Assembly: GCA_963576735.1 (NCBI GenBank)
Contig: OY755172.1
Location: 4,588,001-4,652,000 of the forward strand
Reading direction: 5' to 3'
DNA from: Bedellia somnulentella
Taxonomy: Eukaryota > Arthropoda > Insecta > Lepidoptera > Bedelliidae
Length of the DNA: 64,000 nucleotides
Shown here: positions 36,301-47,360 of the stretch, in pieces
Position numbering within the stretch: position 1 is the stretch's first letter
Layout of the letters: every line of letters starts with the position of its first letter
Notes under the pieces: model-generated
Told to the model about the DNA's origin: nothing
The model's database searches: none
What the model saw: the letters and a program-made list of their open reading frames with translations, nothing else
Program-made: the position numbers and the translations under genes

Positions 36301-39300
36301 ATTCCAAAGGTTTTGGCAGAGGTACTAACACACACTACTGATTATCTCGTGACATTGTCACCTGCTGTTAAAAGTACCCACATTTTGCTTAGACAGTGTA
36401 CTCACGTGGTATGGGGCAGGCCTATTCCTGATTGGTTTGAATACAATTTAGTCATTTGGGTTTCCTCATTATGTTTTGCCTTACCATTAACAACCTAGAT
36501 AAATTTACCACATATATGACTTTAGAAAAGACACATTGATGTACCGATTCAGGTTTTGAACACACGCCTCTCTGCATGATTGGCGTTATTCCACCCACTG
36601 AGCTCAGTGATAGCTATCACAATAATCCTTATGAACTGTAACAAAAAAAAACTACGAAGTAAGCACTGCAACGTAAGAAAAAAAAAATATTGTGTTACTA
36701 TTTTCATTTGTAGGATAAGCAGAGACAACGAAGATTATCAAATAGCTCGTTTGCCAGTGATGTATCCTTCAAATTACCAAGCTATGAAAGTCCAACCATG
36801 TATCATTTTCAGGTAAGTAATCAAAAGTTTCAGAAGTATAAGATATTGAGAATCTTTTTTTAGACATTAGGTAAATACAAATATTAACAAGAATCTTCGC
36901 TTAATTCCGCTAAATACCTGCAGTCCTCATGCAACATGCACTGTGCACCGCACTTACAGGAAATCGAAAAGCAGACAATGAAAAGCAACAATCAAACACA
37001 ACCGCAAGCGAAAACCACAGGCAACCACAAATATGCGACGCGTTTCGACTCAACACGAGTCATTATCGAGCAGTTGACAGTTCGTCAGCTGTTGGTGGTT
37101 AGCTGCCGAACTGTCTATTGCTCGATAATGACTTATTGAGTCCTTAATATTTGTATTGCTATGGATTTCCGCAAAGTAACGCCTGATTCAATCCAATATC
37201 AGAAAACAGGTTTTCAAACGTTATGAGATACTAGTAGAGTATATTTATGTAAAAAAGTCTTAAATAAAAAGTCGTAACCATTAGTGCCTGTATTTTATGA
37301 TTAAATAAGTGAGCTAGTTTTAAAAATGTACACAATAATGGAGTCTTGCCTAAAATAATATGTGATTTGTTTAACTTGGCAAGTACCTACTCCTTATCTT
37401 ATCATGTAGTTGTAGACCAAACACCTGGTTGTAACTTGGCTCTAGCATAAATTCTTACAGCATCATCATCATCATCATTCAGCCAATAGACGTCCACTGC
37501 TGGACATAGGCCTCCCATTAAGATTTCCATAACGACCGGTCCTGCGCTGCCCTCATCCAACGGCTTCCCGCATTTTCACCAAATCGTCGGTTCACCTTGT
37601 GGGAGGATCGCCAACCCGCATGCCAAGCGTGGCGATTATGGCAATAATCCCCCTAATGACAGACGATTACAGCATACATCATATCAACTAAAACTGTTCA
37701 CCTTAGATAGACAAATGTATCGCCCGCCATATCATCCCACGATATTATTTAAGCACCAAACATACCCTTTGTGGACCACCCACGGAATCAAATAAGTTAG
37801 TGTTATGTAATTTCCAATATACATATTTTCAGTCCGATGTTGATGTCTCAGCCAGTGAAGCAGAGGAAAGAAGTTTTTCTTCACCAGGTCTTGATCGTGT
37901 CACAAAAGAACAAGTTTACGCCGCTTACAGAAGAACACAGGACCGCTACAAAAAATATAGATCACAATATGCTGATCTAGCTCGTCATTACAAGATATTA
38001 GAGAGAGAACATTCCAAAGCAAGAGTATGTTGACTTCTTTTTTTTGTTCATAAATAAAAGATGTTATTAAAGGAAAGTTTTATTTATGAGTAATAATCCC
38101 CACATGAGGAATTCATGTCAAAAAACATTAAATTCTTTTTTTTGCACTATTGAAGTTAGAAATATAATAATATATATGATTATAAATCCACAACGTCAAT
38201 GAAAACACTTTTTGTTCCAGAGTGTGTTAGTAGAAACCCAAGACAAAGCCCTAAGAAGAATATCGGAGTTGAGAGAACAATGCTCCTTAGAACAAAGCGC
38301 TAAAGTAAGTCAACAACACTTCAATTTTAATTATTTGTATTTGAATTCAATATAATTTACAATTAACTACGAATTCATTAACTTTCAGGCTCATTTGGAA
38401 AAAGCTCTACGAATGGAAATAGATGAAAAAAACATAAAAATTGAGACTCTCACCACTCAAGTAAAATTTTTACAAAACACCGAAAATACTGACTCTGCAA
38501 ACAAAAAGGAACCTCAGAATGTCATACAAGAGGTTAAATTGATAGATCTAACGCAAGATCCCGTCAACAGTAATGATCAAGCACCAAAGCCACACGAATC
38601 AACGGCCATGGCGAATAAAATAGAAAAAATGGAGCAACTTATTAACAAATACAAAGACAATCTAAAATCCTTAAAAGATAAAAATTCTCAACTTTTAGCT
38701 GACCTACAAATTGCTTCTACTGAAATAACAAATAAAACTAAAGAAATAGAACAATTGCAAATTACAACGACAAAATTAAATGAAGCTCGCCAGCAAATAC
38801 ATGAGTTGAAAGAACTTAATGAACACTTAGAAAACAAAGTAAATTCTGATGATTTTTCACAGAAGAAGGCAATTTCGGAGCTTGAAGAACAATTGTCAAT
38901 ATCCAGGGGAGAAATCAAAGAGCTACAAAATAAAATTAAAACATACAATAAAAAAGAAGAAGAGTATGCAATTTCGATTGCTGAGAATAAACTCAGTATT
39001 CACAAAGAATTAGAAGGAAAAGAAACTGAAATAAAATCTTTGAAAACAAATCTTGAGGACATCAAAAAAGAATTAAAATCTACAGAGAATGCCATCAATG
39101 AATATAAGGCCAGAATCATATTGCTTGAAGAAGAAAAACTAAGTGTAACAAAAGAAAATGAAAATATGCAAAACGTAAAAAGTGAATTAGAAGAGTGCAA
39201 AAATGAACTAGTAAATCTCACACAAAAATATAGAAGCATTGAAATTCAAAACAACCAAATAAATGAAGAAATTAAATGCTTAGAACTACAATTAAAACAA

Positions 39301-42300
39301 GAAACAGCAGAAAAAATGGCTATGATTGACAGAAACGCTTATCTAGAGGATAAAATTAAGCAAGTTACGGAAAACCATCAAGTTGTTACCGAAAAGTTAC
39401 GGCATATTGAAAAAGAGTTCCAACAATATAAGCACCATAAACAAGATGAAGATGAGAATGCCAAGAATTATCACGATGAAATCAATAGTTGGAAATCGAA
39501 GTGCAATAATCTAGAATCAGAAATACATGAAGAAAGGGAAGAATTAATAAAATTACAATCTGAAATCGAAAAACTATTATTAAATTATGAATCCGTTCAA
39601 GAAGAGAACATAAAACTAGGTTCTTTAGTTAATAACTTAAAAAGTGACCTGAATAGAATGAAAACCCTAGTAAGTGAAAAGTATACACTAATCAAAACAA
39701 TCATAAAAGAATTTAGAAATAATGTGGCATCGTTACAGAAAGATACAGATATACTTCGGAACTTTGAATTTATATCTTTAGACAAAGATATTACAAATAT
39801 TATTAAAACATTACATCATGATTGTGAAATAAAAGAAATTCTATCAAACTTTGAGAAGTTAAAAGAAGAAAATGAGTCATTAAAAGAAAATGGCAAAATG
39901 GAAAAAGAAAATAACAATGCCGTTTTAAAGCAAATGCAATCAATAGAAGGCGAAAATCGTACTCTGCAAAATCAACTTAATGAAATTCAACATACTCAGT
40001 CAATAAACCTTGAAAAAGAAGTTGCATTGAATGAAAAACTAGAGGAAAGTTTAAAAGAATTATTAGAACTTAGAGACATAAACAAGCTTATGTCTGAAAA
40101 AGTTTCTAACATGGAAAATGAAAATCGAATATTACACAATGAGTTAAAAGAAAGTGTTAAAAATTATCAATTAACAGAAAAAAAATTGGAAAATACCACC
40201 ATTGAAAATGAGAACCTTTTAACAAAAATTGAGTCTTGCAATGAGCTGACAAAAAATAATCATATAATTAATAATACATTGGAGCAAGAAAAACATAAGA
40301 ATGAAAAATTGGAGACTGAAATAAAAAATCTTTTGACGGACAACTCTGCGTTGAAAAATCAGCTTAATGATATTCTTTTAAATTTTAATAGCCTTGAAAA
40401 CGAACTGACTGAAGTGAAAAAATCCCATAATGAAATTGAGAATCAGAAAGACCGGCTAACTTCTATTATAGAAGTATATGAACAAAATGAAGCTACAAAA
40501 AATATATTAGTTGATCACGAAACTCAAGTAGAAGAATTTGACAGCAATACCGCCATTGAAGAAGTACTGAAAGAAAAATGTGAACAAATTAAACAAGAAA
40601 AAGAAACTCTATTTGAGAAGGTGATGTCACTTGAACAAAAATGTTCAGACCAGGAACGTAATATAGAAGAAAAAGAGAAAGAAATTATCGAAATAAATAA
40701 TCAATTTAAGCTGCTAGAAGACCAAATTCAACTGTTAAAGGAAAACTCAAGCAATCAAAAAGATAATGTTAATGAAACGATTGACATTCATGAATTTGAG
40801 ATTTTGAAGGAAGAAAACAAACGCCTTCAATCGGATAAAGAAGGATTGCAAACATATTTAACAAAGATATCAAAAGAAAATAGTGTATTGAATGACAAAC
40901 TGAGGGAAACTATTGCCTCTAGTGAAATAAATGATTCGAAAGAGGAATTAGAAATTTCAAATTTACGGTTTGAGATTAATACTCAGACCGCGAAGATACG
41001 AGATTTGGAGCGACAGTACGAATTATTAGTTGAAGAGAATCTTGAGTTGAAAGATGCCGCTAGTTGTCAAGCTGAAAACACAAATAAAATGAGTAACCTA
41101 CATACAAATACCACGGATTTGGAGATAAGTTACAATAATCTTTTAAGCACTAAACAAGAATTAGAGAATAAGTTTGCTACCGCCGAGTCCATGAACAAAT
41201 TCACTAATGATTGTGTCCAACAACTACAAGATGATAACCACAAACTCCGAGTATCCAATGAAAAGTTAGAAAGAAGATTAGATGAGGCTCTTGTGAGTTT
41301 GAGACATTTGCATTCATTAGAAGAAAATACAGAATTAGAATATTTAAGAAACGTATTATATGAATACCTCACGGGGCCTGGAACACATTCCGAGACTTTA
41401 GCAAAAGTATTAGCAGCAGTAGTTAAGTTCGACGATCAACAAACGAAACTAGTCCTTTCGAAAGAAAAAGAACGTCAAGGCTTGGTAAGTAATATGTGTT
41501 AATACTCGTACAAACTTTCACTCACCACTAGTTGTATGATATTTACTCAACTCAAATGTTCATGCCGAATATTCCTGAAGGGGTTGGTTGGAGAGGTACT
41601 AATACTTCACACTAAACATCACGTGAAATTATCACTTAGTTTTCAGAGAGAGTAGCAAGTCTATCGCCGTTTTTGTACGGCCTGTCACATCACTAAGTAT
41701 AATTTAGCCATGTGTGCTCTCTCACGATGTTTTCCCTCACCGTTAACAACCATGATAAAGAATCACACTTATGACTTAAGAAAAAAACAAATTGGTGGAC
41801 CCCGGATTTGAACTAGGGCATGCAATATCGGATGATTTCGATACCGGAACTGAGTTACGATACTACCGGTTTGATTCCGGAATTCCGGAACTGGTTTCAA
41901 ATTAGAAAAGAGTATAGTAACACATAAAAATCAATAAAGAGGCATTAAAGAAATCCATATTATAAAAATAAAAAAATAAAAAATACTAGTTTTTCTAAGA
42001 ATTTTTACTTAGAAAAAACAAAGATATACATCTTTTCAATAATATAAATTGTTTGAATGTTTTTCATGAAGAAAACCTCATGGGCGGGAATCGAACCCGC
42101 GACCTCGGGTATATGCCCCCGTTGCTCTGCCAATTGAGCTACCGTGTCAATTGAGCCATTGGGCTGCCAGCGCGAAATCCTTCTATTCTTTATTTCTTTT
42201 ACACGTTTAAAGTAGTCTTTGCGTTTCCTACCTCCGGGGGGGCGTATACCCTTTTCTTTAGCTATCGCGGTAGTTCATTCCGAGAATTCCAGTCTGGTCA

Positions 42301-42840
42301 ACTAAAACCGATCAACTTTTTTTATTTCCCAACAAATTAACTATTTACACTTTTTAGTTAATCCATTTGAAAAAAATAAAATAAAAATATTGGTTCCCAT
42401 CTGATCATCTAAACTAAGTGATGTAAAAACTTTTTTTAAAGTTAGTGCTATATATTGGCTACTAATAAAATATTGTACTGTAATTGAAAGTAAAGTGCCA
42501 CTAGTTCAATCATGGCCCCTGTTGCATAGAAAGGTATATCTCTGAACTATTGAAGCAAAACTACAAAAAAGGTCAGAACGCAAATATTTTCGTTGATCCG
42601 ATAGTAATTAAAACTATATGAAAATGCAAACAAAATAAATCCGATCAACTAGTCAATATCTATCAATCTATAGCAAAAATGTAAATTGATTTCCATTCCG
42701 ATCAATCAGTTGATATCTGTGCGTAAAACGTAACTTTTGGTCCCTGTTGGTGAAAAATCCCATGGCAATGTCATCATTAGATGCCTTAACTTAATGTAAT
42801 TTTTGTATCTTTACAGTTACGGCAACTTGGACTTCTGTGA
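33364..42840 (+). CDS. GOLGA4: Golgin-245/GOLGA4 homologue, GRIP-domain coiled-coil tether
   Basis: It tethers vesicles at the trans-Golgi; GRIP golgins are held there by ARL1. Exons: 33364-33447, 33636-33708, 34894-35021, 36714-36812, 37833-38024, 38221-38304, 38389-41484, 42817-42840. They sum in frame to 1259 residues, shorter than human GOLGA4 (over 2200). The N-terminus MFKKFKDKLAEEVKSS matches the family's amphipathic start. The block QDKALRRISELREQ...KAHLEKAL is a GOLGA4 hallmark. A Ser-rich, acidic stretch precedes about 1000 residues of heptad-type Glu/Lys/Leu/Asn-rich coiled coil in one 3.1-kb exon. The GRIP domain follows near residue 1200 (EYLRNVLYEYLTGPG...LAKVLAAVVKF), with the invariant Tyr in place. 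The last seven residues (LRQLGLL) come from a 24-nt micro-exon. The gene faces the C9orf85 homologue tail to tail. Confidence 0.95.
34030..34720 (-). mobile_element. LINE 3' fragment in golgin intron
   Basis: Minus-strand remnants encode the region after the reverse transcriptase of a Jockey/CR1-like LINE: EIRDLGVIVDSKLNF, then SPHYSVHSQRLESIQRAF, then RRILQDLSFLHKIFSNKIEC. The frames are broken by stops and a T-run near 34353-34370. It is 5' truncated and dead, and antisense to the golgin gene. Confidence 0.75.
35045..35315 (+). repeat. SINE family D copy with GTAT microsatellite tail
   Basis: It starts near a (CATA)n run at 35045-35062. It carries 'ggttggagacccatcaccaaaaacc', 'cttccaaaagtggctaaggaatt' and 'ggctaccccttctaggg' blocks and ends in (GTAT)n at 35289-35313. 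It lies in a golgin intron. Confidence 0.65.
35546..35897 (-). repeat. SINE family A, near full-length copy
   Basis: Reverse orientation. The tail-proximal block 'ttatctccaatggggttggcagaggtacc' is on the left. The tRNA-like head with the 'cctgtcatttgaactcacgc' B-box complement is on the right. It lies in a golgin intron. Confidence 0.75.
36295..36610 (-). repeat. SINE family A copy
   Basis: Reverse orientation and diverged. It has the 'aggttttggcagaggtactaac' block and a tRNA-like head remnant ('ttcaggttttgaacacacgc'). It lies about 100 nt upstream of a golgin exon. Confidence 0.65.
36890..37200. mobile_element. Solo foldback copy of the Penelope terminal repeat
   Basis: It repeats the 27375-27535 block ('cgcttaattccgctaaatacctgcag'). 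A 'gcgtttcgactcaacacgagtcattatcgagcag' hairpin region and an inverted 'attgctatggatttccgcaaagtaacgcctg' segment follow, so the copy is partly palindromic. No coding sequence. It lies in a golgin intron. Confidence 0.65.
37458..37640 (-). mobile_element. LINE 3'-end fragment with (CAT)n tail
   Basis: A (CAT)n run is followed by 'tagacgtccactgctggacataggcctccca', a block very common at the 3' end of lepidopteran RTE-like LINEs. Reverse orientation; too short to encode protein. Confidence 0.65.
38045..38135. repeat. Collapsed palindromic remnant of SINE family B
   Basis: The two outer ends of the element are joined back to back ('ataaataaaagatgttattaaagg' then 'ttttatttatgagtaataatcccc...'). 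The tRNA-like head is missing. It lies in the short golgin intron 38025-38220. Confidence 0.7.
41553..41830 (-). repeat. SINE family A copy in last golgin intron
   Basis: Reverse-oriented body with 'ttcctgaaggggttggttggagaggtac', 'ctcacgatgttttccctcaccgttaacaacc' and a tRNA-like head remnant ('ccccggatttgaactagggc'). Confidence 0.7.
42065..42245 (-). repeat. SINE family B copy, truncated
   Basis: Reverse orientation: 'tcatgggcgggaatcgaacccgcgacctcgggtat' head, about 42080-42150, then the 'tttatttcttttacacgt' region. The distal body is lost. It lies in the last golgin intron. Confidence 0.7.
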
Positions 42841-43049
42841 TAGTTTATGAAGCAAGATAAGGTACCTAATATGGTTGCTGTTAGTAGTTAAGTATTTTTA
42901 AGCACATTTTAAGTGAATCAGATTGATTTTGCATTATTATGTTTTTATTGATGACTAATTCACTAATATTTATATATTAATTAATTATATTGAGCCATTT
43001 TAAATACTGTTGTTTATATTAAATAAAATATTGAACATGTTGAATTTAT

Positions 43050-46000
43050 TTAATTATCCTCCAAAGCTGACAAATTTTCACTACAACTATTTGAATTATT
43101 TTCATCACTATCATCATCATCATCTTCATCATTGTCGTCATTTTTCAATCCAAGTTTGGATATCATATCTTCAATATGAGCAACCATTTCTGACGACATG
43201 TTCCCTTCACTGCCCTGGTTTTTGGAAATGAATCTGGAAACAATATTCATTAAGAATAAAAAGTAATAAGTATTTTTTTATGGTAGCAAAGAAATGTACA
43301 GGCCTGGTTGTAGAAAATACATACATACACCATTACTCACACTCACACATTAGTTCCATTGGGGTAGGACTAGACTATTAATCGCCACTATTATCCAGCC
43401 AAACCTCTCTACCTTCATTCAAACATTCACCTTATAAAATCTTACCTAAATTTTAATTAACTCCTTACAATGCAGTCTAGCTAGAAAAAATATATCAAAG
43501 TAAAGCAGGAAACAAGATTGTGGTATTATCATTTAGGTTACAACAAGATAGTTTTCAGGACTTTCTGCATAAATATTACTTCAGTTTTGCACTATTGGTT
43601 AAAGTATATCAATGTATGTTTGATTAAAAAAAGAAACAAATCCAAATGTCTCTTTCGCAAGTACCACCTGTAACAGCAAAATAGATACTTTTCAAACAAG
43701 ATAAAGCAATTTGGAATGAAAGTCTTATGTTTATACTTGCTGACTCGACAGACTTTGTACTGTCAAATTTGCTTATGACAAAGCTTAAGGTGTATTTTCC
43801 TATCCAAAAGTATCCTACGTTATAATTTGGGTCATTATTTAGCATTCTGTCAATTCATTCATATACATAATGTACTTCAGGAGCCTTTTAGCCTCAAACA
43901 CACAAACATCTAAACTTTCACATTAATAATATTAATAGGATAGTCATTTTTACTGGTTATTTTACGAACAACAAAACAGGAGATTATTATTCAAAATTGG
44001 TTTTGTTTTAAAATATGTCTCTATATCTCCAACATACATAAGGTGGTTTTAAAAAAATATAACAATTTACCTCAAAACAGTTCTTCTCTTGCGCTCAGGT
44101 AAAATTTTCAACATTGATTCTATATCAACATTTTTCTCAGGTGTTGCTTCAGGAATATCCTAAAAAATAAAGATGGTTTCAGTGTTCTCCCTGATAGCCA
44201 TTCAAATGGCAGTCTCCATCCTCAATTAATACAAAAATATGTAGCCAAATTAATGACATTAAGAATTAGTTCAATCAATATAATATAATAATTCATTTCT
44301 CCAAAGGCCTATGTTTAGCTAAAATTACAAAAAAAAACAAGACTTCCAGGTATGGCTAAGCATACTGAAGTAAGGTTGATTGACGCCATAATAGGTTGAG
44401 TCTGCTATGGACGCCAATCTCCCAAAGGAACAAGTCAACAAGTTTGAATCAACAAGTTGTTATAAATTAAATATACAAAATAATAATATGACAGCGCTAA
44501 AACAAAGCTTTTAACAGTTTTGTACAATCGTTTCAGAATAGAAATTAAAACATATATAAAACTAATGGAAAACATTAAAACTTATACAATGTAAATATGT
44601 CATAAGGAATCTCTCCTTTGACTATGTACAGAATTAGTGTGTGTGAGTGAGTTCGTGCGGATAATTCTTATTTTTAAAATTTTTAATAACTTCAGATATT
44701 ATTTTCTGATAATGGTGCTAGTTATTCAGGTGTTTAGTACTTATATTAACACAATCAACTTGATCACTCTCGATTTCCACGAAACCACAGGAAGCTTATC
44801 GTTAAATTGTACGAAGTCACGAAAGATCATAAGCTGTGCCTGGTTATCCAACTGATACTGTCCAACCGCAGATTCTATGTCTCTTTCCAACAACAAGATA
44901 GCAGATGGCGACGGCAGAAAAATGGACTCCCACAGGGAAGCGTCCTGGCCCCGGCCTTGTTCAATGTCTACACAAATGACCAGCCAATTTGCGAAGGCAT
45001 GAGGCATTTCCTCTTCGCAGACGACCTTGCGCTAACATCACAGAGGAAATCTTTTGAAGAGGTGGAGGAGAGCTTGTCAAAGACGTTAGAAACTCTCTCA
45101 GCATACTAGCGACTACGACTCAAGAGCGCCTTAAGTCCCGTAAAAGCTTTGCCAGGAATAAACCACTCCAACACGCAACACCACAAGAAGCTCGCCTCGA
45201 AACATGGAAAGGGCAACTGGCGAAGCAGGACGAACTCTTTGCACCGGCAGAGCACCTACCGGCGGGGGCGTCTGAGAAATGGGCGGTGTGGAAGGGACTC
45301 AACCGGCTCAGAGTTGGCGTGGCACGGACACGCGACAACATGAAAAGATGGGGATTCCTGCCACCAGACGCCAGCACCAATTGCACCTGTGGCCAGAACC
45401 ATGATAGCCAACACCTGCTACAGTGCCCAGACTGTCCTTACACCTGCACTACTGAAGACTTGCTGAAGGCAACGCCTAAAGCGATAGCGGTCGTGAAGCA
45501 TTGGCTGCATGCACTATGAAGATTTGACACTCTCACACGAATAAGAAGAAGAACACAATCAACTGTAGAATAAAATAACTATTGCAGGGATTTTCTTACA
45601 GCAGTATTGACAAAAGTATAGTGTATTTTTTTTCTTTATAGCGAAAATGGTAACATTACCAAAAATTAAATTGCAGGACAGAAATATTTACTAGCAATAT
45701 AACAGTTTTGCCACAATATCAAATTCCGGAGACCATAACTATTTCTCTTTAAAATGTTAAGTTATTAGTGGTTAAAAAGAAAGATCTGACAACATAGTTA
45801 GAAAATAAAAGGTAGCCATATAGTATTTTTTTATCTTAAGAAAGCAAATACGTACTTCCAATTTCGTGCAGCACTTAGCACACACTTTCTTTTCTCTAGC
45901 ACATTTAGTGCAAAGAACATGATAAGCAAATTTAACTGTTTTCCCCTCACAACCGACACATTTTCTTGGGGCTGAGAGCGTTTTATACTTCTTATACTTT

Positions 46001-46167
46001 ATTTTCCAATCAAGAATATCTTTACATCTATTGCATACTCCAACAATTTGTAATGAATTAAGGAACTTGGTTTTTTGGCTGGTATCATGCAAATCATTTT
46101 TGAATGAGGTTCTGTTTTGAAACCTTTGTGGCCTTTTTCTGATAGGATCACCTTTCGCAGAACTCAT
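43050..46167 (-). CDS. C9orf85: C9orf85 homologue, Cys-rich conserved protein
   Basis: This is a conserved protein of unknown function. Exons on the minus strand: 46167-45856, 44159-44071, 43233-43050. They sum in frame to 194 residues. The N-terminus MSSAKGDPIRKRPQRFQNRTSFKND and the Cys pairs CNRCKDILDW, CVGCEGKTVKFAYHVLCTKC and CAKC match the animal family; four CxxC-type pairs suggest a zinc-ribbon fold (inference). The C-terminal exon ends in an acidic Asp/Glu/Asn/Ser-rich tail absent from the conserved core. The first intron holds a LINE fragment. Its 3' end lies 210 nt from the stop codon of the convergent golgin gene, so the transcripts probably overlap. The start is the first Met, at the family's N-terminus. 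Confidence 0.9.
43318..43440 (-). mobile_element. RTE-like LINE 3' remnant
   Basis: A CATA microsatellite followed by 'tagttccattggggtagga...atcgccac' and 'ccaaacctctctaccttcattc', the same 3' end as at 6520-6750. Heavily decayed. Confidence 0.55.
43735..43930 (+). repeat. Dispersed repeat family E
   Basis: A block with 'gacagactttgtactgtcaaatttgc' and 'ggagccttttagcctcaaacac' is shared with 51200-51440 and 55575-55835, all in the same orientation. No coding sequence or terminal structure was seen. It is probably a non-autonomous element. Confidence 0.55.
44780..45530 (+). mobile_element. Jockey-like LINE fragment in C9orf85 intron
   Basis: Frame 44807-45109 holds part of a reverse transcriptase (NGLPQGSVLAPALFNVYTND, FADDLALTSQ). 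The catalytic box reads FADD. Further 3' the frame 45286-45519 encodes a downstream Cys/His motif (CTCGQNHDSQHLLQCPDC). Stops and a large internal deletion separate the parts, so the element is dead. It lies antisense inside the first intron of the C9orf85 homologue. Confidence 0.8.
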
Positions 46168-47360
46168 ATTGAAGTGAGATGTCCTAAGCTTGCAGCGAGA
46201 TTGGTTTGTTCAAACTGATTTTTATATGTTTAATAATGAAATAACAAATTATTAGGGCACTTGGCACTATTTTTGTAATAATATTTATTATTTATAGGTT
46301 ACTTTTTTTTTTTCAAATTGTCCAATGGACAGGCAAAGGTTTTTCAACCATGCAGCCTAGTGATACGAATTTATAGGTTACTTTGAAGGAGGAGGCTATT
46401 TTCACAGAAATATTTATATAAACAATGCTATTACGGCCCTGGTTTCTGGATCTTTGAGCCAACCGATAATCTATGTTAACTTACAATTTGTAAGTTACAA
46501 ATGACTCAAAACCTTAATAAACTATTAAACAAAGCACAATTAGGAACAAATTTCATATACATCCACCCATCCACGTCAATCTTCGGTGCCAATAGCCAAA
46601 CATTTGGCGGAAACGTCTACTGAACATCACAGCTGATCTTGCCGCTATAAGAATATTCTTACATTTTTTTCGGTCGAATCAGTCGCGGCCTAAATGGACA
46701 TGATCATTGTGTTTATGTTTATATCTTTTTTCGTCCATCATTGAGCAGGCTTGAGTATAATCTAGTATAGTATTAAATTATCTGTGGTGTAATCCATGCA
46801 GTCTAGCTGTTATATTTTTCTATGGGTAAAAAATAACAACGTTTTTCTTTATACCGCGACAACATTTATATAAATAAAGATTGAATTTTGAAATTTCCCT
46901 TTTTAGTGCCCACTTAATAAAAGAAATCCCTAAACAAAATATAAGTATCTAGTAGTACCAGTGATCTTATAAAAGCTATAACTCATCTAAATCGCAAGCG
47001 CGGACACCACTACTATCCATGGACGCTCTCCAGTTATTATCCGAGGGGTAGAAAAAAGCCCGGAGGTATACGTCTTCTTTGACACTTGTAACTAGGTTTC
47101 CGTACTACCTTGGTGTCTGTCAGACCACACGTCGGTATTTAAAGGTTAATTGATGATAGGATCCAAAAAACATGCCATTTCACCAAGTTTCTAGATACAG
47201 AAATGAGAAAATCAACAACTTTCAGTATTTTTTAGCAATCAAATTTGGCAAAGTTTATTTCGTATCAAGGTTTATTATCTCTCTGTATCTTTGGTTTCGT
47301 TTCACTTGAAAAAGTAACAAACAGTGATTTTCGCATTTAAATTTGGGTTATTTTAATTAA
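46168..47360. promoter_or_regulatory. Upstream region of the C9orf85 homologue
   Basis: No coding sequence was recognised. 46579-46640 is an inverted, diverged copy of the promoter-proximal block duplicated at 49317-49560. It contains TTTGGCGGAAA, an E2F-like site. It lies about 410 nt upstream of the C9orf85 start codon. Confidence 0.4.
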
